From NCBI RefSeq assembly GCF_024500045.1, contig NZ_JTEO01000004.1:558001-622000 (forward strand): a DNA stretch of 64,000 nucleotides, in the 5' to 3' direction. Source of the DNA: Methanolobus chelungpuianus (lineage in GTDB: Archaea > Halobacteriota > Methanosarcinia > Methanosarcinales > Methanosarcinaceae). Below, one piece after another: positions 22,801-34,200 of the stretch (positions within the stretch are counted from its first letter, which is position 1; every line of letters begins with the position of its first letter). Below the pieces are notes generated by a model. It was not told the origin of the DNA and did no database searches. It was given only the letters and a program-made list of their open reading frames with translations. The position numbers were made by a program, and so were the translations under genes.

Positions 22801-25380
22801 TTGGAAGAAATGTACAACTACTGGGGCAAGGCTGACGAATTATCCTGGCACCCATTGCCTTACCACTCTATGGATGTTGTAGCAGTGGCCGATCAATGGT
22901 GGGCGCATAGCCCGGCCATACGTCGCAGTTTCTCCCAGGAAACAGGCTTGTCCGAAGAACAAACTTATGCGTGGGTAATGTTTTTTATTGCCTTACATGA
23001 TCTGGGTAAATTTGATGTCCGATTCCAGATAAAGAATTTGAATCTGGCAACAGAAAACTATAAAACTAGTTTGCCTGCAGGCATTAGAACTAAAGATTAT
23101 TTCCACGGCGATGAAGGATACAAGTGGTTCGTGCTAGAAAGTGAAGACTTATATTTTATAGATGTTGATTACAAAAAACAAAGGTGGCTTCAAAATTGGT
23201 TTGCTTCGGTTGCAGGACATCACGGATCAATACCTACAAACACCGAACCTAATCTTCCTCCTTTTGTTGATGAATCCATAACATCGAAAGATTGTCTTGC
23301 TCGTCAAAGCTGGATACAAGAGTTGAACCGTATTTTTCTAGAACCTGCTGGTATTACTTTTGTTGATATTCCTACAAAGAATCCACCATTGTTGCTTGCA
23401 GGATTTTGTAGCGTTTGTGATTGGCTGGGTTCCAATAGAGAGTATTTTGATTTTCAACAGAAAGAATCATCGTTGGAAAAATATTTTCTTAGCCGAGAAA
23501 GAAATGCTTTAAAAGCTTTAAATGACTTTGGCTTGTTATCTCACATAGCTACTATCGGTGGAATGGAGGCCCTTTATCCAGATTACACTCCACAGAACAC
23601 ACAGACACTAATCGATAGGTTGTCAGTAGAACAGTCTTTGATCATAATTGAAGCGAATACCGGTAGTGGAAAAACGGAAGCTTCTTTGGCTTACGCTTCC
23701 AAATTATTGGCAGCGAGCTTAGCAGACAATATAGTTTTTGCTTTGCCAACACAAGCAACCGCAAATGCAATGCTGGAGCGACTGGAAGCTGTTGCCGGTA
23801 GAATATTCGAAAGCAATGATAACATTATCCTTGCACACGGGAAGCGGGACTCAAATAAACACTTCAAAAGAATGATTGAAAAGCACAAGCAATCTATCAG
23901 TCTTCAAGGTGATTTTGAAGCCGGGGCACAGTGTAGTGAATGGTTGTCTTCCAGTAGGAAACGTGCTTTTTTAGGACAAATTGCTGTAACAACTGTGGAT
24001 CAGGTCATGCTTTCGGCAATAAGACCGTTAAGGCATTATTTTGTTCGGAGTTTTGGGATTGGAAAAGGTGTCTTGATCATTGATGAAATCCATGCCTATG
24101 ATGCTTACATGTATGGTATTTTGGAAGCAGTTATCAAACAGCAGAAACAAGCTGGAGGTAGCGTTATTCTATTATCTGCGACCCTTCCGGCATACCAAAA
24201 GCAATCATTGTGTAGTGCTTGGGGTACTGATGCAGTGATAAATGAAAAGGGATATCCATTGATACTACAGGCAACAGATGACGATGTTCATACGTTTGCA
24301 TTAGAGACTTGGGATTGTGTTCAGGAAAAAACTGTTGAAATCGAATTGTGGAAGACAAATGATTGCTCAATATCCGTTGAACAACTTAAGCGGATAGTTA
24401 AAGCAGCACAAGAGGGAGCTAAAGTCGGCATTGTTTGCAATTTAGTTGATGATGCACAAAAGTATGCGCATCGCCTCAGTGAAATGACTTCTGTTCCAGT
24501 TGATATTTTCCATTCAAGATATCGATACTGTGACAGAATGAATAAAGAAAAAGCAGTATTGGATAATTACAGCAAAAAAAGTTCAGATCGAGGTAGGATA
24601 TTGGTTGGAACTCAGGTAATAGAGCAATCATTGGATATCGATTTTGATTGGATGATTTCTTTTGTATGTCCGGTTGACCTCCTATTTCAGCGTATGGGAA
24701 GGTTGCACAGGCATTTAAAGCAACGGCCGGAGTCATATAAAAAGCCACGATGCACGATCGTAATTCCAAATATCAACGATGCAGATTTAACGGAAGATCC
24801 AAAGAAAATATACGGATTTCACAATCTCATTTATAAAAATACCAGAGTTCTTTGGCGCACTCAATACTTGTTGGAGCAAAACAATGCAATAAAGTTTCCA
24901 GAGGCATATCGTGATTTGATCGAACGTGTTTATGCTAAGGACAGATGGGAAAACGAGCCGGAATCACTGACTAAACTACATGAAGAATACGAAACCGAGG
25001 AGTGGGCGAGTAAATGGATCTCAAAAGGATTAACTCAGGCCGATACTTACTTTATGGACTCTGAAGGCAATGCAAATGCGCTCACCAGAGAAGGGAAAAT
25101 GAATCTAAGTGTGATCCCGGTGACTGAAGACGGTGGAGTTAAACACTTTTTGGATGGTATCCCTGTTCCCAAACCCAATGATAAGTTTGATCGTGAGCTG
25201 TTGAGCCAAAACAGTCTGGGAGTTCCGGACAGCAATTTTTGGAGGTCCGTACTACCTAAAAGCCAGGATAGATTACATTACTTATCTATGGTGAAAACAA
25301 ATGAAGGATGGCGTTTTGACTATGATGGTGGTTACTTACTTTATACTCAGGACAGAGGTTTGCAGAAGGTTAAAAAATGA
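22801..25380 (+). CDS. cas3: Cas3 HD nuclease-helicase (type I-E)
   Basis: This 859-aa protein is the nuclease-helicase recruited by Cascade to nick and degrade target DNA. The N-terminal HD nuclease shows His22 in PYHSMDV, His66-Asp67 in ALHDLGKFD and later AGHHGS. The SF2 helicase has Walker A NTGSGKTEAS (Lys291), motif II DEIH at 428-431, LLSATLP (motif III) and VGTQVIEQSLDIDFDWMISF (motif V), then FQRMGRLHRH (motif VI). TTG 22801 is chosen as start because GGGAG at 22790-22794 lies six bases before it; ATG 22810 is too far. The DNA is more AT-rich than the genes outside the locus. Its last bases overlap the next gene's start (ATGA). Confidence 0.96.
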   Translation: MEEMYNYWGKADELSWHPLPYHSMDVVAVADQWWAHSPAIRRSFSQETGLSEEQTYAWVMFFIALHDLGKFDVRFQIKNLNLATENYKTSLPAGIRTKDYFHGDEGYKWFVLESEDLYFIDVDYKKQRWLQNWFASVAGHHGSIPTNTEPNLPPFVDESITSKDCLARQSWIQELNRIFLEPAGITFVDIPTKNPPLLLAGFCSVCDWLGSNREYFDFQQKESSLEKYFLSRERNALKALNDFGLLSHIATIGGMEALYPDYTPQNTQTLIDRLSVEQSLIIIEANTGSGKTEASLAYASKLLAASLADNIVFALPTQATANAMLERLEAVAGRIFESNDNIILAHGKRDSNKHFKRMIEKHKQSISLQGDFEAGAQCSEWLSSSRKRAFLGQIAVTTVDQVMLSAIRPLRHYFVRSFGIGKGVLIIDEIHAYDAYMYGILEAVIKQQKQAGGSVILLSATLPAYQKQSLCSAWGTDAVINEKGYPLILQATDDDVHTFALETWDCVQEKTVEIELWKTNDCSISVEQLKRIVKAAQEGAKVGIVCNLVDDAQKYAHRLSEMTSVPVDIFHSRYRYCDRMNKEKAVLDNYSKKSSDRGRILVGTQVIEQSLDIDFDWMISFVCPVDLLFQRMGRLHRHLKQRPESYKKPRCTIVIPNINDADLTEDPKKIYGFHNLIYKNTRVLWRTQYLLEQNNAIKFPEAYRDLIERVYAKDRWENEPESLTKLHEEYETEEWASKWISKGLTQADTYFMDSEGNANALTREGKMNLSVIPVTEDGGVKHFLDGIPVPKPNDKFDRELLSQNSLGVPDSNFWRSVLPKSQDRLHYLSMVKTNEGWRFDYDGGYLLYTQDRGLQKVKK

Positions 25381-26915
25381 CGGGTTTTAATTTACTTACC
25401 GAGGAATGGATTCCAGTTCAAAAGCAAGGGCATTTTGAGACTATCAGCCTGAAACGTTTGCTTTGTAACGATGAAGAATGGCAGCTCTGTCTATCCCGCG
25501 ATGATATGGAAATGGCTGCTTTGCAACTGATAGTTTGCATTGTGCAAGTTGTCTTCATGCCAGATGATGAAGATGATTTGTTTGCTTCTTATAGCAAACC
25601 GATGAAAGAGGCGGATTATGAGAAGGGAATATTGCCATTTATGGAATGGTTCGATTTATTGCATCCTGAGTATCCATTTATGCAGTGTGCAGATGTAAAG
25701 GCTAAAGATGAGAATTCAAAAGGCAATACTCCCAAAAACTGGACATCGTTCCAGAAATTATTCGTAGGTTTACCTGAAATTACCAGTGATTCCCCTTCCT
25801 CAAAAGCATTTTTTAATACTGTGGATGAAATCAATAATACATGGTATGGGGAAGTTGCGATTGCAATTTTTCAGCAGGCTACAAATGGTTTTAGTTTAGG
25901 TGGTTCGAAATTTGCAGTCGGTTTAAAAGGCTCTATGCCATCAACCACATTGATACAAGATAGTAACTTGAGAAAATCCATTTGGGCCAATGTACTTAAC
26001 AAAGAGTTTTTGCAGCAAAATACTTCGCTTTTTGATGGAAACAAGAATAATAATCCAACGTGGGTAGTTCTTCCTTCCTTTGACAAAAATAAGCCAGAGA
26101 GTGCCCAAAGTATTGGTTTATTAAGAGGGCTCTTTTGGCAACCTGCTAAAATAAAGTTATTCGTTGATGAGAAGCAGCAATTATCTGGATTTTTAACGAA
26201 TCCTGGAATGAGTTATTTTGAAGGATTTTGGAAACATCCACATACACCAATTGATGAAATTGCTTTTAAAGAAAACAAATCCAGCAAAAAACCATTTTTG
26301 TCTTTAAGAAGAGACTATCCAGTCTGGACTGAAATGCTAAGCTACTTTTATACCAAAAATGCCGGGCAAGAAGGAGCAAGCAGGGCTTTGGTTGTATCGC
26401 ACTATGAACAAGTGATTGGTCGTGGAAAAACAATAAATTTAGTTGTGGGTGGATATGTCAAAGGTGGTTCTCAAGAAAGTCTAGCCGCCAGAAAACATGA
26501 GTTATATGGAATCTCTTCTGGTTGGGAAGCTCAGATAGCAGAAATGAATATGTTAATTTCCTATGGTTTAGATGCTCAAAAGGCACTTGATTATGCAGTT
26601 TACTCATTTGGGAAAGAATTAAACGAAATCCGGACTGTGCGAAATAGAGAACAAGACTCTAATCTAATGAAAAAATTGAAAGAGCAAACGAAAAAGCATT
26701 ATTTTGCAGGTTCAGAGTCAGTTTTCCATAGTATAATGAGAAAGTTAGATGTTAATGAAGTATCAAACTACAAAAACCATTTTACTCAATTGGCTATGGT
26801 CACATATGATACTATTTTTTTGCCCTACGAACATGACCCTAAATTGCTAAAAGCGGTTGTTGCTGGTCGTAGAACACTAACTAGGAACCTTATGAAAATC
26901 GGAGAAAATAACTAA
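25377..26915 (+). CDS. cse1: Cas8e (Cse1/CasA) large subunit of Cascade
   Basis: The 512-aa product has the typical length of Cse1. It opens MTGFNLLTEEWIPVQKQGHF, as Cse1 proteins do (NLL-x-E-x-WIPV), has the SRDDMEMAALQLIVCIVQVV helix and the central GGSKFAVGLKGSMPSTTLI loop region, and ends in a four-helix bundle (EVSNYKNHFTQLAMVTYDTI; RRTLTRNLMKIGE). Cse1 recognises the PAM, opens the target duplex and recruits Cas3. The start ATG overlaps the cas3 stop by four bases, so the two are translationally coupled. The order matches bacterial I-E operons, and the gene is AT-rich relative to the host. Confidence 0.95.
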   Translation: MTGFNLLTEEWIPVQKQGHFETISLKRLLCNDEEWQLCLSRDDMEMAALQLIVCIVQVVFMPDDEDDLFASYSKPMKEADYEKGILPFMEWFDLLHPEYPFMQCADVKAKDENSKGNTPKNWTSFQKLFVGLPEITSDSPSSKAFFNTVDEINNTWYGEVAIAIFQQATNGFSLGGSKFAVGLKGSMPSTTLIQDSNLRKSIWANVLNKEFLQQNTSLFDGNKNNNPTWVVLPSFDKNKPESAQSIGLLRGLFWQPAKIKLFVDEKQQLSGFLTNPGMSYFEGFWKHPHTPIDEIAFKENKSSKKPFLSLRRDYPVWTEMLSYFYTKNAGQEGASRALVVSHYEQVIGRGKTINLVVGGYVKGGSQESLAARKHELYGISSGWEAQIAEMNMLISYGLDAQKALDYAVYSFGKELNEIRTVRNREQDSNLMKKLKEQTKKHYFAGSESVFHSIMRKLDVNEVSNYKNHFTQLAMVTYDTIFLPYEHDPKLLKAVVAGRRTLTRNLMKIGENN

Positions 26916-26949
26916 TTGAAGAATATGAAGAAAATATGGGGTTACACAT

Positions 26950-27390
26950 ATGGAAAAGTTTACTGAACTTCATCAACGTTTCTGGGAAACGATGGATAAT
27001 GGGCAACGTACCGAAATAAGGCGTGCTTCAAATCCTGAAGACTTGGAATGTTTGCCAGCATTTTACCATCTTATAAGATATCACAATCCAGGAGAAATAA
27101 GACAGCTGGCACGCGTAGCTTTCCTTTTGCCATTTGCTGAAAAGCATAGTGAAAATACCAAGCCTTTAGGCAGGCAACTCAGTGATGCAAAAATAAGTGA
27201 AAAGCGGATTTTTCAGATTGTACGTTCGAGTTCACCAAATGATTTGATCCAATTACGTCGTGCTGTTCAACAAGCTAAGTTAAGCAGCATCGATTGGGAT
27301 GTATTTGGTAAAAGCCTGTTCTATTGGGGAGAAAAATCAAAAAAACAACTGGTTCAAAGTTTCTTTGTTTATATGAAAGAAGAGGAATAA
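26950..27390 (+). CDS. cse2: Cse2 (CasB, Cas11e) small subunit of Cascade
   Basis: The 146-aa protein is short for Cse2 (often 160-200) but has the family pattern of Arg-rich helices: FWETMDNGQRTEIRRASNPE, CLPAFYHLIRYHNPGEIRQL and SEKRIFQIVRSSSPNDLIQL, followed by LRRAVQQAKLSSIDWDVFGK. The spaced Arg residues (T-E-I-R-R; Q-L-R-R) contact the crRNA and target strand. Two copies form the belly of Cascade. It begins 34 bases after cse1 and ends four bases before the next start. A clear ribosome-binding site is not obvious, but the ATG fits the family start. Confidence 0.92.
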   Translation: MEKFTELHQRFWETMDNGQRTEIRRASNPEDLECLPAFYHLIRYHNPGEIRQLARVAFLLPFAEKHSENTKPLGRQLSDAKISEKRIFQIVRSSSPNDLIQLRRAVQQAKLSSIDWDVFGKSLFYWGEKSKKQLVQSFFVYMKEEE

Positions 27391-27393
27391 ATC

Positions 27394-28608
27394 ATGGATG
27401 AAAAGAATTACGTCAACTACCACATTTTGATTTCGCACAGTCCATCCAATCTTAACCGGGATGACATGAACATGCAAAAAACCGCTGTATTTGGCGGAGT
27501 AAAAAGAACTCGAATATCCAGTCAGAGTTTGAAGAGGGCTATGAGACATTCAGACTACTATGAAAACCACATTGGAAAGCCAAGTGATCGAACCAGGCAA
27601 TTAGGAAAATTAACAGCAAAGTACGTAAAAGCTTTGCAAGACAAATATGATGAAAACTTGGTAAAATCTGTCATGTCGCTGATTTCTGGTGAACCGGAGA
27701 TCAAAGAGAACACTCAGTCTGGTGCAGTCGCAGCATGGACTGTGTCTGAAGTGGAACAATACTGCCATTTATATCAACAATTGCAGGGACAATTCCCGGA
27801 CGAGAAGGAATTTGAAAAAGAATGGAAAAATGCAACAGATAAAAAGAAGCTTCTGGATGATAAGACAAAAGTCAAGCTGTTCCGTGAAGCATTACAAAAT
27901 GGTCAGGACATTGCCTTATCCGGAAGAATGGCTACTTCAGGGATAATGACTATTGTAGATGCTTCTCTTGCAGTTGCACATGCAATCACAACACACACAG
28001 TAGATACCGACATAGATTGGTTCACTGCAGTTGATGATCTGAACCAGGAAACTGGAGAAACCGGTTCTGCTCACTTGGATACAACCGAATTCAGCTCGGG
28101 TGTGTTCTATCGTTATGCGAGCTTAAATCTCAGACAACTTCAAGAAAATCTAGGCGATTTAGACCGCAAACAGGCATTAGATATTGCTTCACACGTCCTG
28201 CACATGCTGGCAACGGTCGTACCATCTGCCAAACAGAATGCTTTTGCAGCTTTTAATCTTGCGGACTTTGCACTTGTTAGTTTTAGTGACCAACCAATCT
28301 CACTAGCAAATGCCTTCGAAAATCCTGTTAAGGCTAAAAAAGAAGGACTCATGAAACCATCAATTGAGGCCTTATTGAATTATCATAAGTCCATTTCAAG
28401 TGCTTATGGAATACAAAATGATATACAGTCTTTTTTTAGTACGATAGATTGTGAATTGAAACATAAAAATGAAGAGGCTAAGACCGAAACAAATGAAGAG
28501 TCTAAAACCGAGACTAAAATACCAAAAATGTCTAAACTTTCGGAATTAGAAGAATGGATAAAAAATGATGGTAAAAAATTGGGAAATGAGCCATGCAAGA
28601 ATATTTGA
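27394..28608 (+). CDS. cas7: Cas7e (Cse4/CasC) backbone subunit of Cascade
   Basis: The 404-aa product starts MDEKNYVNYHILISHSPSNL and has NRDDMNMQKTAVFGGVKRTR ISSQSLKRAMR (shown in two parts), the conserved R-x-S-S-Q-x-x-KRA motif of Cas7e that contacts the crRNA. ALSGRMATSGIMTIVDASLA and AVAHAITTHTVDTDIDWFT form the fold core and the thumb. Six copies line the crRNA in Cascade. At 404 aa it is longer than E. coli CasC (363); the extra length is a Glu/Lys-rich C-terminal tail around KNEEAKTETNEESKTETKIP, which is low-complexity and repetitive. The end overlaps cas5 by 16 bases. Confidence 0.95.
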   Translation: MDEKNYVNYHILISHSPSNLNRDDMNMQKTAVFGGVKRTRISSQSLKRAMRHSDYYENHIGKPSDRTRQLGKLTAKYVKALQDKYDENLVKSVMSLISGEPEIKENTQSGAVAAWTVSEVEQYCHLYQQLQGQFPDEKEFEKEWKNATDKKKLLDDKTKVKLFREALQNGQDIALSGRMATSGIMTIVDASLAVAHAITTHTVDTDIDWFTAVDDLNQETGETGSAHLDTTEFSSGVFYRYASLNLRQLQENLGDLDRKQALDIASHVLHMLATVVPSAKQNAFAAFNLADFALVSFSDQPISLANAFENPVKAKKEGLMKPSIEALLNYHKSISSAYGIQNDIQSFFSTIDCELKHKNEEAKTETNEESKTETKIPKMSKLSELEEWIKNDGKKLGNEPCKNI

Positions 28609-29279
28609 TAATTAAGTTGCAGGGTGCAATGCAGTCATGGGGTGGGCATACTTTTGAGGATTATCGCCCAAGCCATATATTTCCGACCCGCAGTGCAGTT
28701 GTAGGTTTACTGGGAGCTTGTCTGGGTATAGACAGATCGGATATCCAAAGCCGGGCAGATTTAAACGCCAGTTTTGAGTTTATCGTAAGGGCTGACCGCC
28801 GTAAGCTCAAAACAGAACATTTTGGCCGTATTGAGGAAAAGCCATTAAGGATGCAAAAATTGACAGACTATCATACTGTCCTTGATGCCCGCAAAGTTGA
28901 TGGAAGCCCAAGGTCTGATGCAATTATTTCTTATCGCGAGTATCTATGCGATGCCGAATTTACATTAGCTTTAGGCTTTAGGGATGATGCGGTTTACATC
29001 ATGGAAAGGGTTAAGAGTGCTATTCAAAAACCACATTATACTCCAGTTCTAGGGCGTCGGTCATGTCCTATACATCGGCCTTTATTTGAGAAAATAGTGC
29101 CAGCTGAAAATATTCAGCAAGCACTTGACCAGATAGAACCAAAGCAAGGCACATTGTATAGCGAACAAAAGATAGCAGGCTCATCGCCCATGCAAATTCG
29201 CGATGTCCCTATTCAAGATCCTGTAAGGCAGTTTGCTACCAGGACAATATATATTCTAGGAGATGAACATGTACTTTAG
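28593..29279 (+). CDS. cas5: Cas5e (CasD) crRNA 5'-handle-binding subunit
   Basis: The 228-aa product begins MQEYLIIKLQGAMQSWGGHT, then EDYRPSHIFPTRSAVVGLLG, the conserved Cas5e start with the W-G and P-x-x-S-x-V-x-G-L-L-G motifs. The middle holds VLDARKVDGSPRSDAIISYR EYL (in two parts) and TLALGFRDDAVYIMERVKSA, ending with VLGRRSCPIHRP, typical of CasD. It caps the 5' handle of the crRNA in Cascade. It overlaps cas7 by 16 bases and cas6e by 17, as in compact I-E operons, so the three are translated together. Confidence 0.95.
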   Translation: MQEYLIIKLQGAMQSWGGHTFEDYRPSHIFPTRSAVVGLLGACLGIDRSDIQSRADLNASFEFIVRADRRKLKTEHFGRIEEKPLRMQKLTDYHTVLDARKVDGSPRSDAIISYREYLCDAEFTLALGFRDDAVYIMERVKSAIQKPHYTPVLGRRSCPIHRPLFEKIVPAENIQQALDQIEPKQGTLYSEQKIAGSSPMQIRDVPIQDPVRQFATRTIYILGDEHVL

Positions 29280-29877
29280 TAAGTGGTTGCTCAAATCCAA
29301 TAAACCGGTAGATCCATATCAATTGCATAAGATAATATGGCAACTGTTCCCGGATAAAGTCAATGATGAACGTTCTTTTTTATTTAGAATTGAGAGCACC
29401 AGACAAAAATGTGAGCAACACATTTTGTTGCAGTCTATCTCTCAGCCACAAGCAACATCCGGTGAACTAATTATGTTAAAAGAACCAAAGGAGGTTCATT
29501 TTGATTTAAAAGCCGGGAATAGCTATAGATTCATGTTGTGTGCGAATCCAACTAAAAAAATCAATGACAAAGATGGAAAGACCGAAAATCAAGGCAAAGT
29601 AAGGGTACCTGTGATTCATGATGACGAAATAGTAGCATGGTTAAAAAGACAGTTAGTGGGTAGTGCTGAGGTTGATTCAGTTGAGTTGATTAAAAAGGAC
29701 TTACTTCATTTTTATAAGAATAAACCTGGTGACAAGCATATTGGTAAGATTCAAACTGTAACTTTCTTAGGAACTCTTACTGTAGAAGAGCCGGAATTAT
29801 TAACCGCTAAAATCTCAAACGGAGTCGGTCCTGCTAAATCTTTTGGTTGTGGTCTTTTGACTCTTGCCAGAATTTGA
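29263..29877 (+). CDS. cas6e: Cas6e (Cse3/CasE) crRNA-processing endoribonuclease
   Basis: The 204-aa protein cuts the precursor transcript within each repeat to leave the 8-base ATGAACCG handle. It starts MNMYFSKWLLKSNKPVDPYQ and the catalytic His is in LHKIIWQLFP; if the second ATG (29269) is used this is residue 20, matching His20 of E. coli CasE. The C-terminal glycine-rich end ISNGVGPAKSFGCGLLTLAR is the usual RAMP G-loop. It overlaps cas5 by 17 bases. The gene is AT-rich, like the upstream cas genes. Confidence 0.95.
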   Translation: MNMYFSKWLLKSNKPVDPYQLHKIIWQLFPDKVNDERSFLFRIESTRQKCEQHILLQSISQPQATSGELIMLKEPKEVHFDLKAGNSYRFMLCANPTKKINDKDGKTENQGKVRVPVIHDDEIVAWLKRQLVGSAEVDSVELIKKDLLHFYKNKPGDKHIGKIQTVTFLGTLTVEEPELLTAKISNGVGPAKSFGCGLLTLARI

Positions 29878-29902
29878 TTCACATGGATAGGGTGTTAATT
29901 AA

Positions 29903-31082
<1,180 letters not shown>

Positions 31083-31209
31083 GGAGATTGCTATGCCAAC
31101 ATCGTGCATTTTTAGAGTGCTTCACTTGCTAAGTATAGTTTTTAGAATAAACTATTTGCCCAATGAAAGCAGCAACCTTTTTCCTCTTTAAAGGAATATA
31201 AGAGACACA
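31083..31209 (+). promoter_or_regulatory. CRISPR leader
   Basis: The 127 bases between cas2 and the first repeat are the leader, since the degenerate repeats are at the other end. It is AT-rich and includes a perfect inverted repeat ATAGTTT (31135-31141) / AAACTAT (31149-31155) around TTAGAAT. A TATA-like CTTTAAAGGAATATAAG lies at about 31186-31204, close to the array. It should drive the array and mark the integration end. Confidence 0.6.
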
Positions 31210-34200
31210 GAGTTCCCCACATACGTGGGGATGAACCGCAAGAGGAATACAAGAAATACATAAGAGGAGAGAGTTCCCCACATACGTGGGGATGAACCGA
31301 CAGCAGCTGTACTGGTACTCACGTACATGTGGAGTTCCCCACATACGTGGGGATGAACCGGCCATATCCTCGATGACCCAGGCCCGGAATGGGAGTTCCC
31401 CACATACGTGGGGATGAACCGATTCAGGTCTACGGTACTACCGGAGTGTATCTGAGTTCCCCACATACGTGGGGATGAACCGAGATGGCGGTGATGCTGA
31501 ATATGATGTCACATGAGTTCCCCACATACGTGGGGATGAACCGCTGGAGTCATCACATTAAACTATGAGTCTGATGAGTTCCCCACATACGTGGGGATGA
31601 ACCGGACCTTATAAACAAGATCACAACTGCGGAAGAGAGTTCCCCACATACGTGGGGATGAACCGGCCAGCCACCTCGAAAGGCGTGGATTTGGCAAGAG
31701 TTCCCCACATACGTGGGGATGAACCGTTCTGTGGTGGCGTTATTCTTTCTTCTACCAAGAGTTCCCCACATACGTGGGGATGAACCGGTAGCCGCCATGC
31801 TCGGGGGAGTAGCGGGAGGGAGTTCCCCACATACGTGGGGATGAACCGGTGTACTGGACCAATGCGCCCTCCGCAAAGATGAGTTCCCCACATACGTGGG
31901 GATGAACCGTAAGATATCGAACATTGTTATGCCCTCCCAAAGAGTTCCCCACATACGTGGGGATGAACCGGCTATGCTGACATTTCAGCTGAGATCCGGA
32001 AGGAGTTCCCCACATACGTGGGGATGAACCGAAATAAGCACCTGCGTGGAGTGTGGCGGGACAGAGTTCCCCACATACGTGGGGATGAACCGGTAATTAA
32101 AGGCACTCTTAAACCTGTTAAACGGAGTTCCCCACATACGTGGGGATGAACCGTAGGATCAATCTAGCGAAAATCGCTTAGTTGAGAGTTCCCCACATAC
32201 GTGGGGATGAACCGTTTTAGCGAATATCACGCCATATTTACGATATGAGTTCCCCACATACGTGGGGATGAACCGCTCCTTGAGGATACAGATATCATTG
32301 ACCTTTGGAGTTCCCCACATACGTGGGGATGAACCGCATCGACAGGACGAGGAACCACCGGATCGGGCGAGTTCCCCACATACGTGGGGATGAACCGGAA
32401 TCCCCCTGGCTTTGACCAGAACTTGAACCGAGTTCCCCACATACGTGGGGATGAACCGTATTTTGTAACGTTTCAATTGAAACAGAATACGAGTTCCCCA
32501 CATACGTGGGGATGAACCGTTCTTTGCAAGCACTGGCCGGATGTGCCAAAAGAGTTCCCCACATACGTGGGGATGAACCGAGCATCATCGATAACTTTGT
32601 TTCTCGGATTGTGAGTTCCCCACATACGTGGGGATGAACCGTCCGTTACGTTTACGCACTCGGCAATCTGGCAGAGTTCCCCACATACGTGGGGATGAAC
32701 CGATGTGGCCGACTCCGGTTACATCAATGTACAAGAGTTCCCCACATACGTGGGGATGAACCGAGAACAACATTATACGCACATAACGGGGGGAAGAGTT
32801 CCCCACATACGTGGGGATGAACCGAACACTTTTGCCGGAACCCTTCGCCCCCAGGAGAGTTCCCCACATACGTGGGGATGAACCGGGTAAACTTGGTATC
32901 CTGCAATGCAAGATCACGAGTTCCCCACATACGTGGGGATGAACCGAGATACTAATGTACTTCTGACGGTTGGGGAGTGAGTTCCCCACATACGTGGGGA
33001 TGAACCGAGGCCACAGCATCCAGGGCCCTGGAGAACTTAGAGTTCCCCACATACGTGGGGATGAACCGGCCGTATTATTCGATATCCTGGGGGTATTCAA
33101 GAGTTCCCCACATACGTGGGGATGAACCGTTGACAGGAGCTTCTTCTAACCCGAATGATGTGAGTTCCCCACATACGTGGGGATGAACCGGCATGCGATA
33201 CACTATCGGCACTGCGCAGAGCGAGTTCCCCACATACGTGGGGATGAACCGCTGTTCAGTTCAAACCTACCGGAGGCATGACAGAGTTCCCCACATACGT
33301 GGGGATGAACCGTCGTTAAATACCTAAAATATGACTGTATAGCCGAGTTCCCCACATACGTGGGGATGAACCGTAACCACATATTTTACATCACCGCAAT
33401 ATGTAGAGTTCCCCACATACGTGGGGATGAACCGTGTGGAGAAAATACAACGTAGGCTTTCCAAGAGAGTTCCCCACATACGTGGGGATGAACCGATTTG
33501 AATGCACTTTGTAGTTTTAGGGAGTCTGAGTTCCCCACATACGTGGGGATGAACCGGTCCGAAAGGACATAAGATGGAAGATAGACGAGAGTTCCCCACA
33601 TACGTGGGGATGAACCGCAGGCTGCGAGATCTGCAGCATATGCGAACCTGAGTTCCCCACATACGTGGGGATGAACCGAAATATGCTTTGCTGGGATTCC
33701 TGGCACTGGCGAGTTCCCCACATACGTGGGGATGAACCGAGGAGATTCCAGGGGAGAAGCCATAGACATCTGAGTTCCCCACATACGTGGGGATGAACCG
33801 GCTTTGAGAGTTTGAGGGGATAGGAGGAAAAAGAGTTCCCCACATACGTGGGGATGAACCGGAATATGTGTTCCAGTTCTCTGGACCTGTCAGGAGTTCC
33901 CCACATACGTGGGGATGAACCGCTTCAATTTGTGTTCAGATATCAATTTGAACAGAGTTCCCCACATACGTGGGGATGAACCGCGGTACTGAGTGAGCCC
34001 CAGGAGGCGGATGTAGAGTTCCCCACATACGTGGGGATGAACCGAGGATTCCTCGGTCAGAAATCAAGAGACTCGGGAGTTCCCCACATACGTGGGGATG
34101 AACCGATGCCATTCCACCAACATCATGAGACTGAATAGAGTTCCCCACATACGTGGGGATGAACCGCTGCATCTTAATCCCTCAAAAAGAATGCTTCAGA

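Noticed and set aside
31129-34172. Many minus-strand frames of 68-173 codons across the array with repeating GSSPRMWGT and RFIPTYVGNS peptides
   Set aside because: They are translations of the CRISPR repeat in three frames and follow the 61-base period; not genes.
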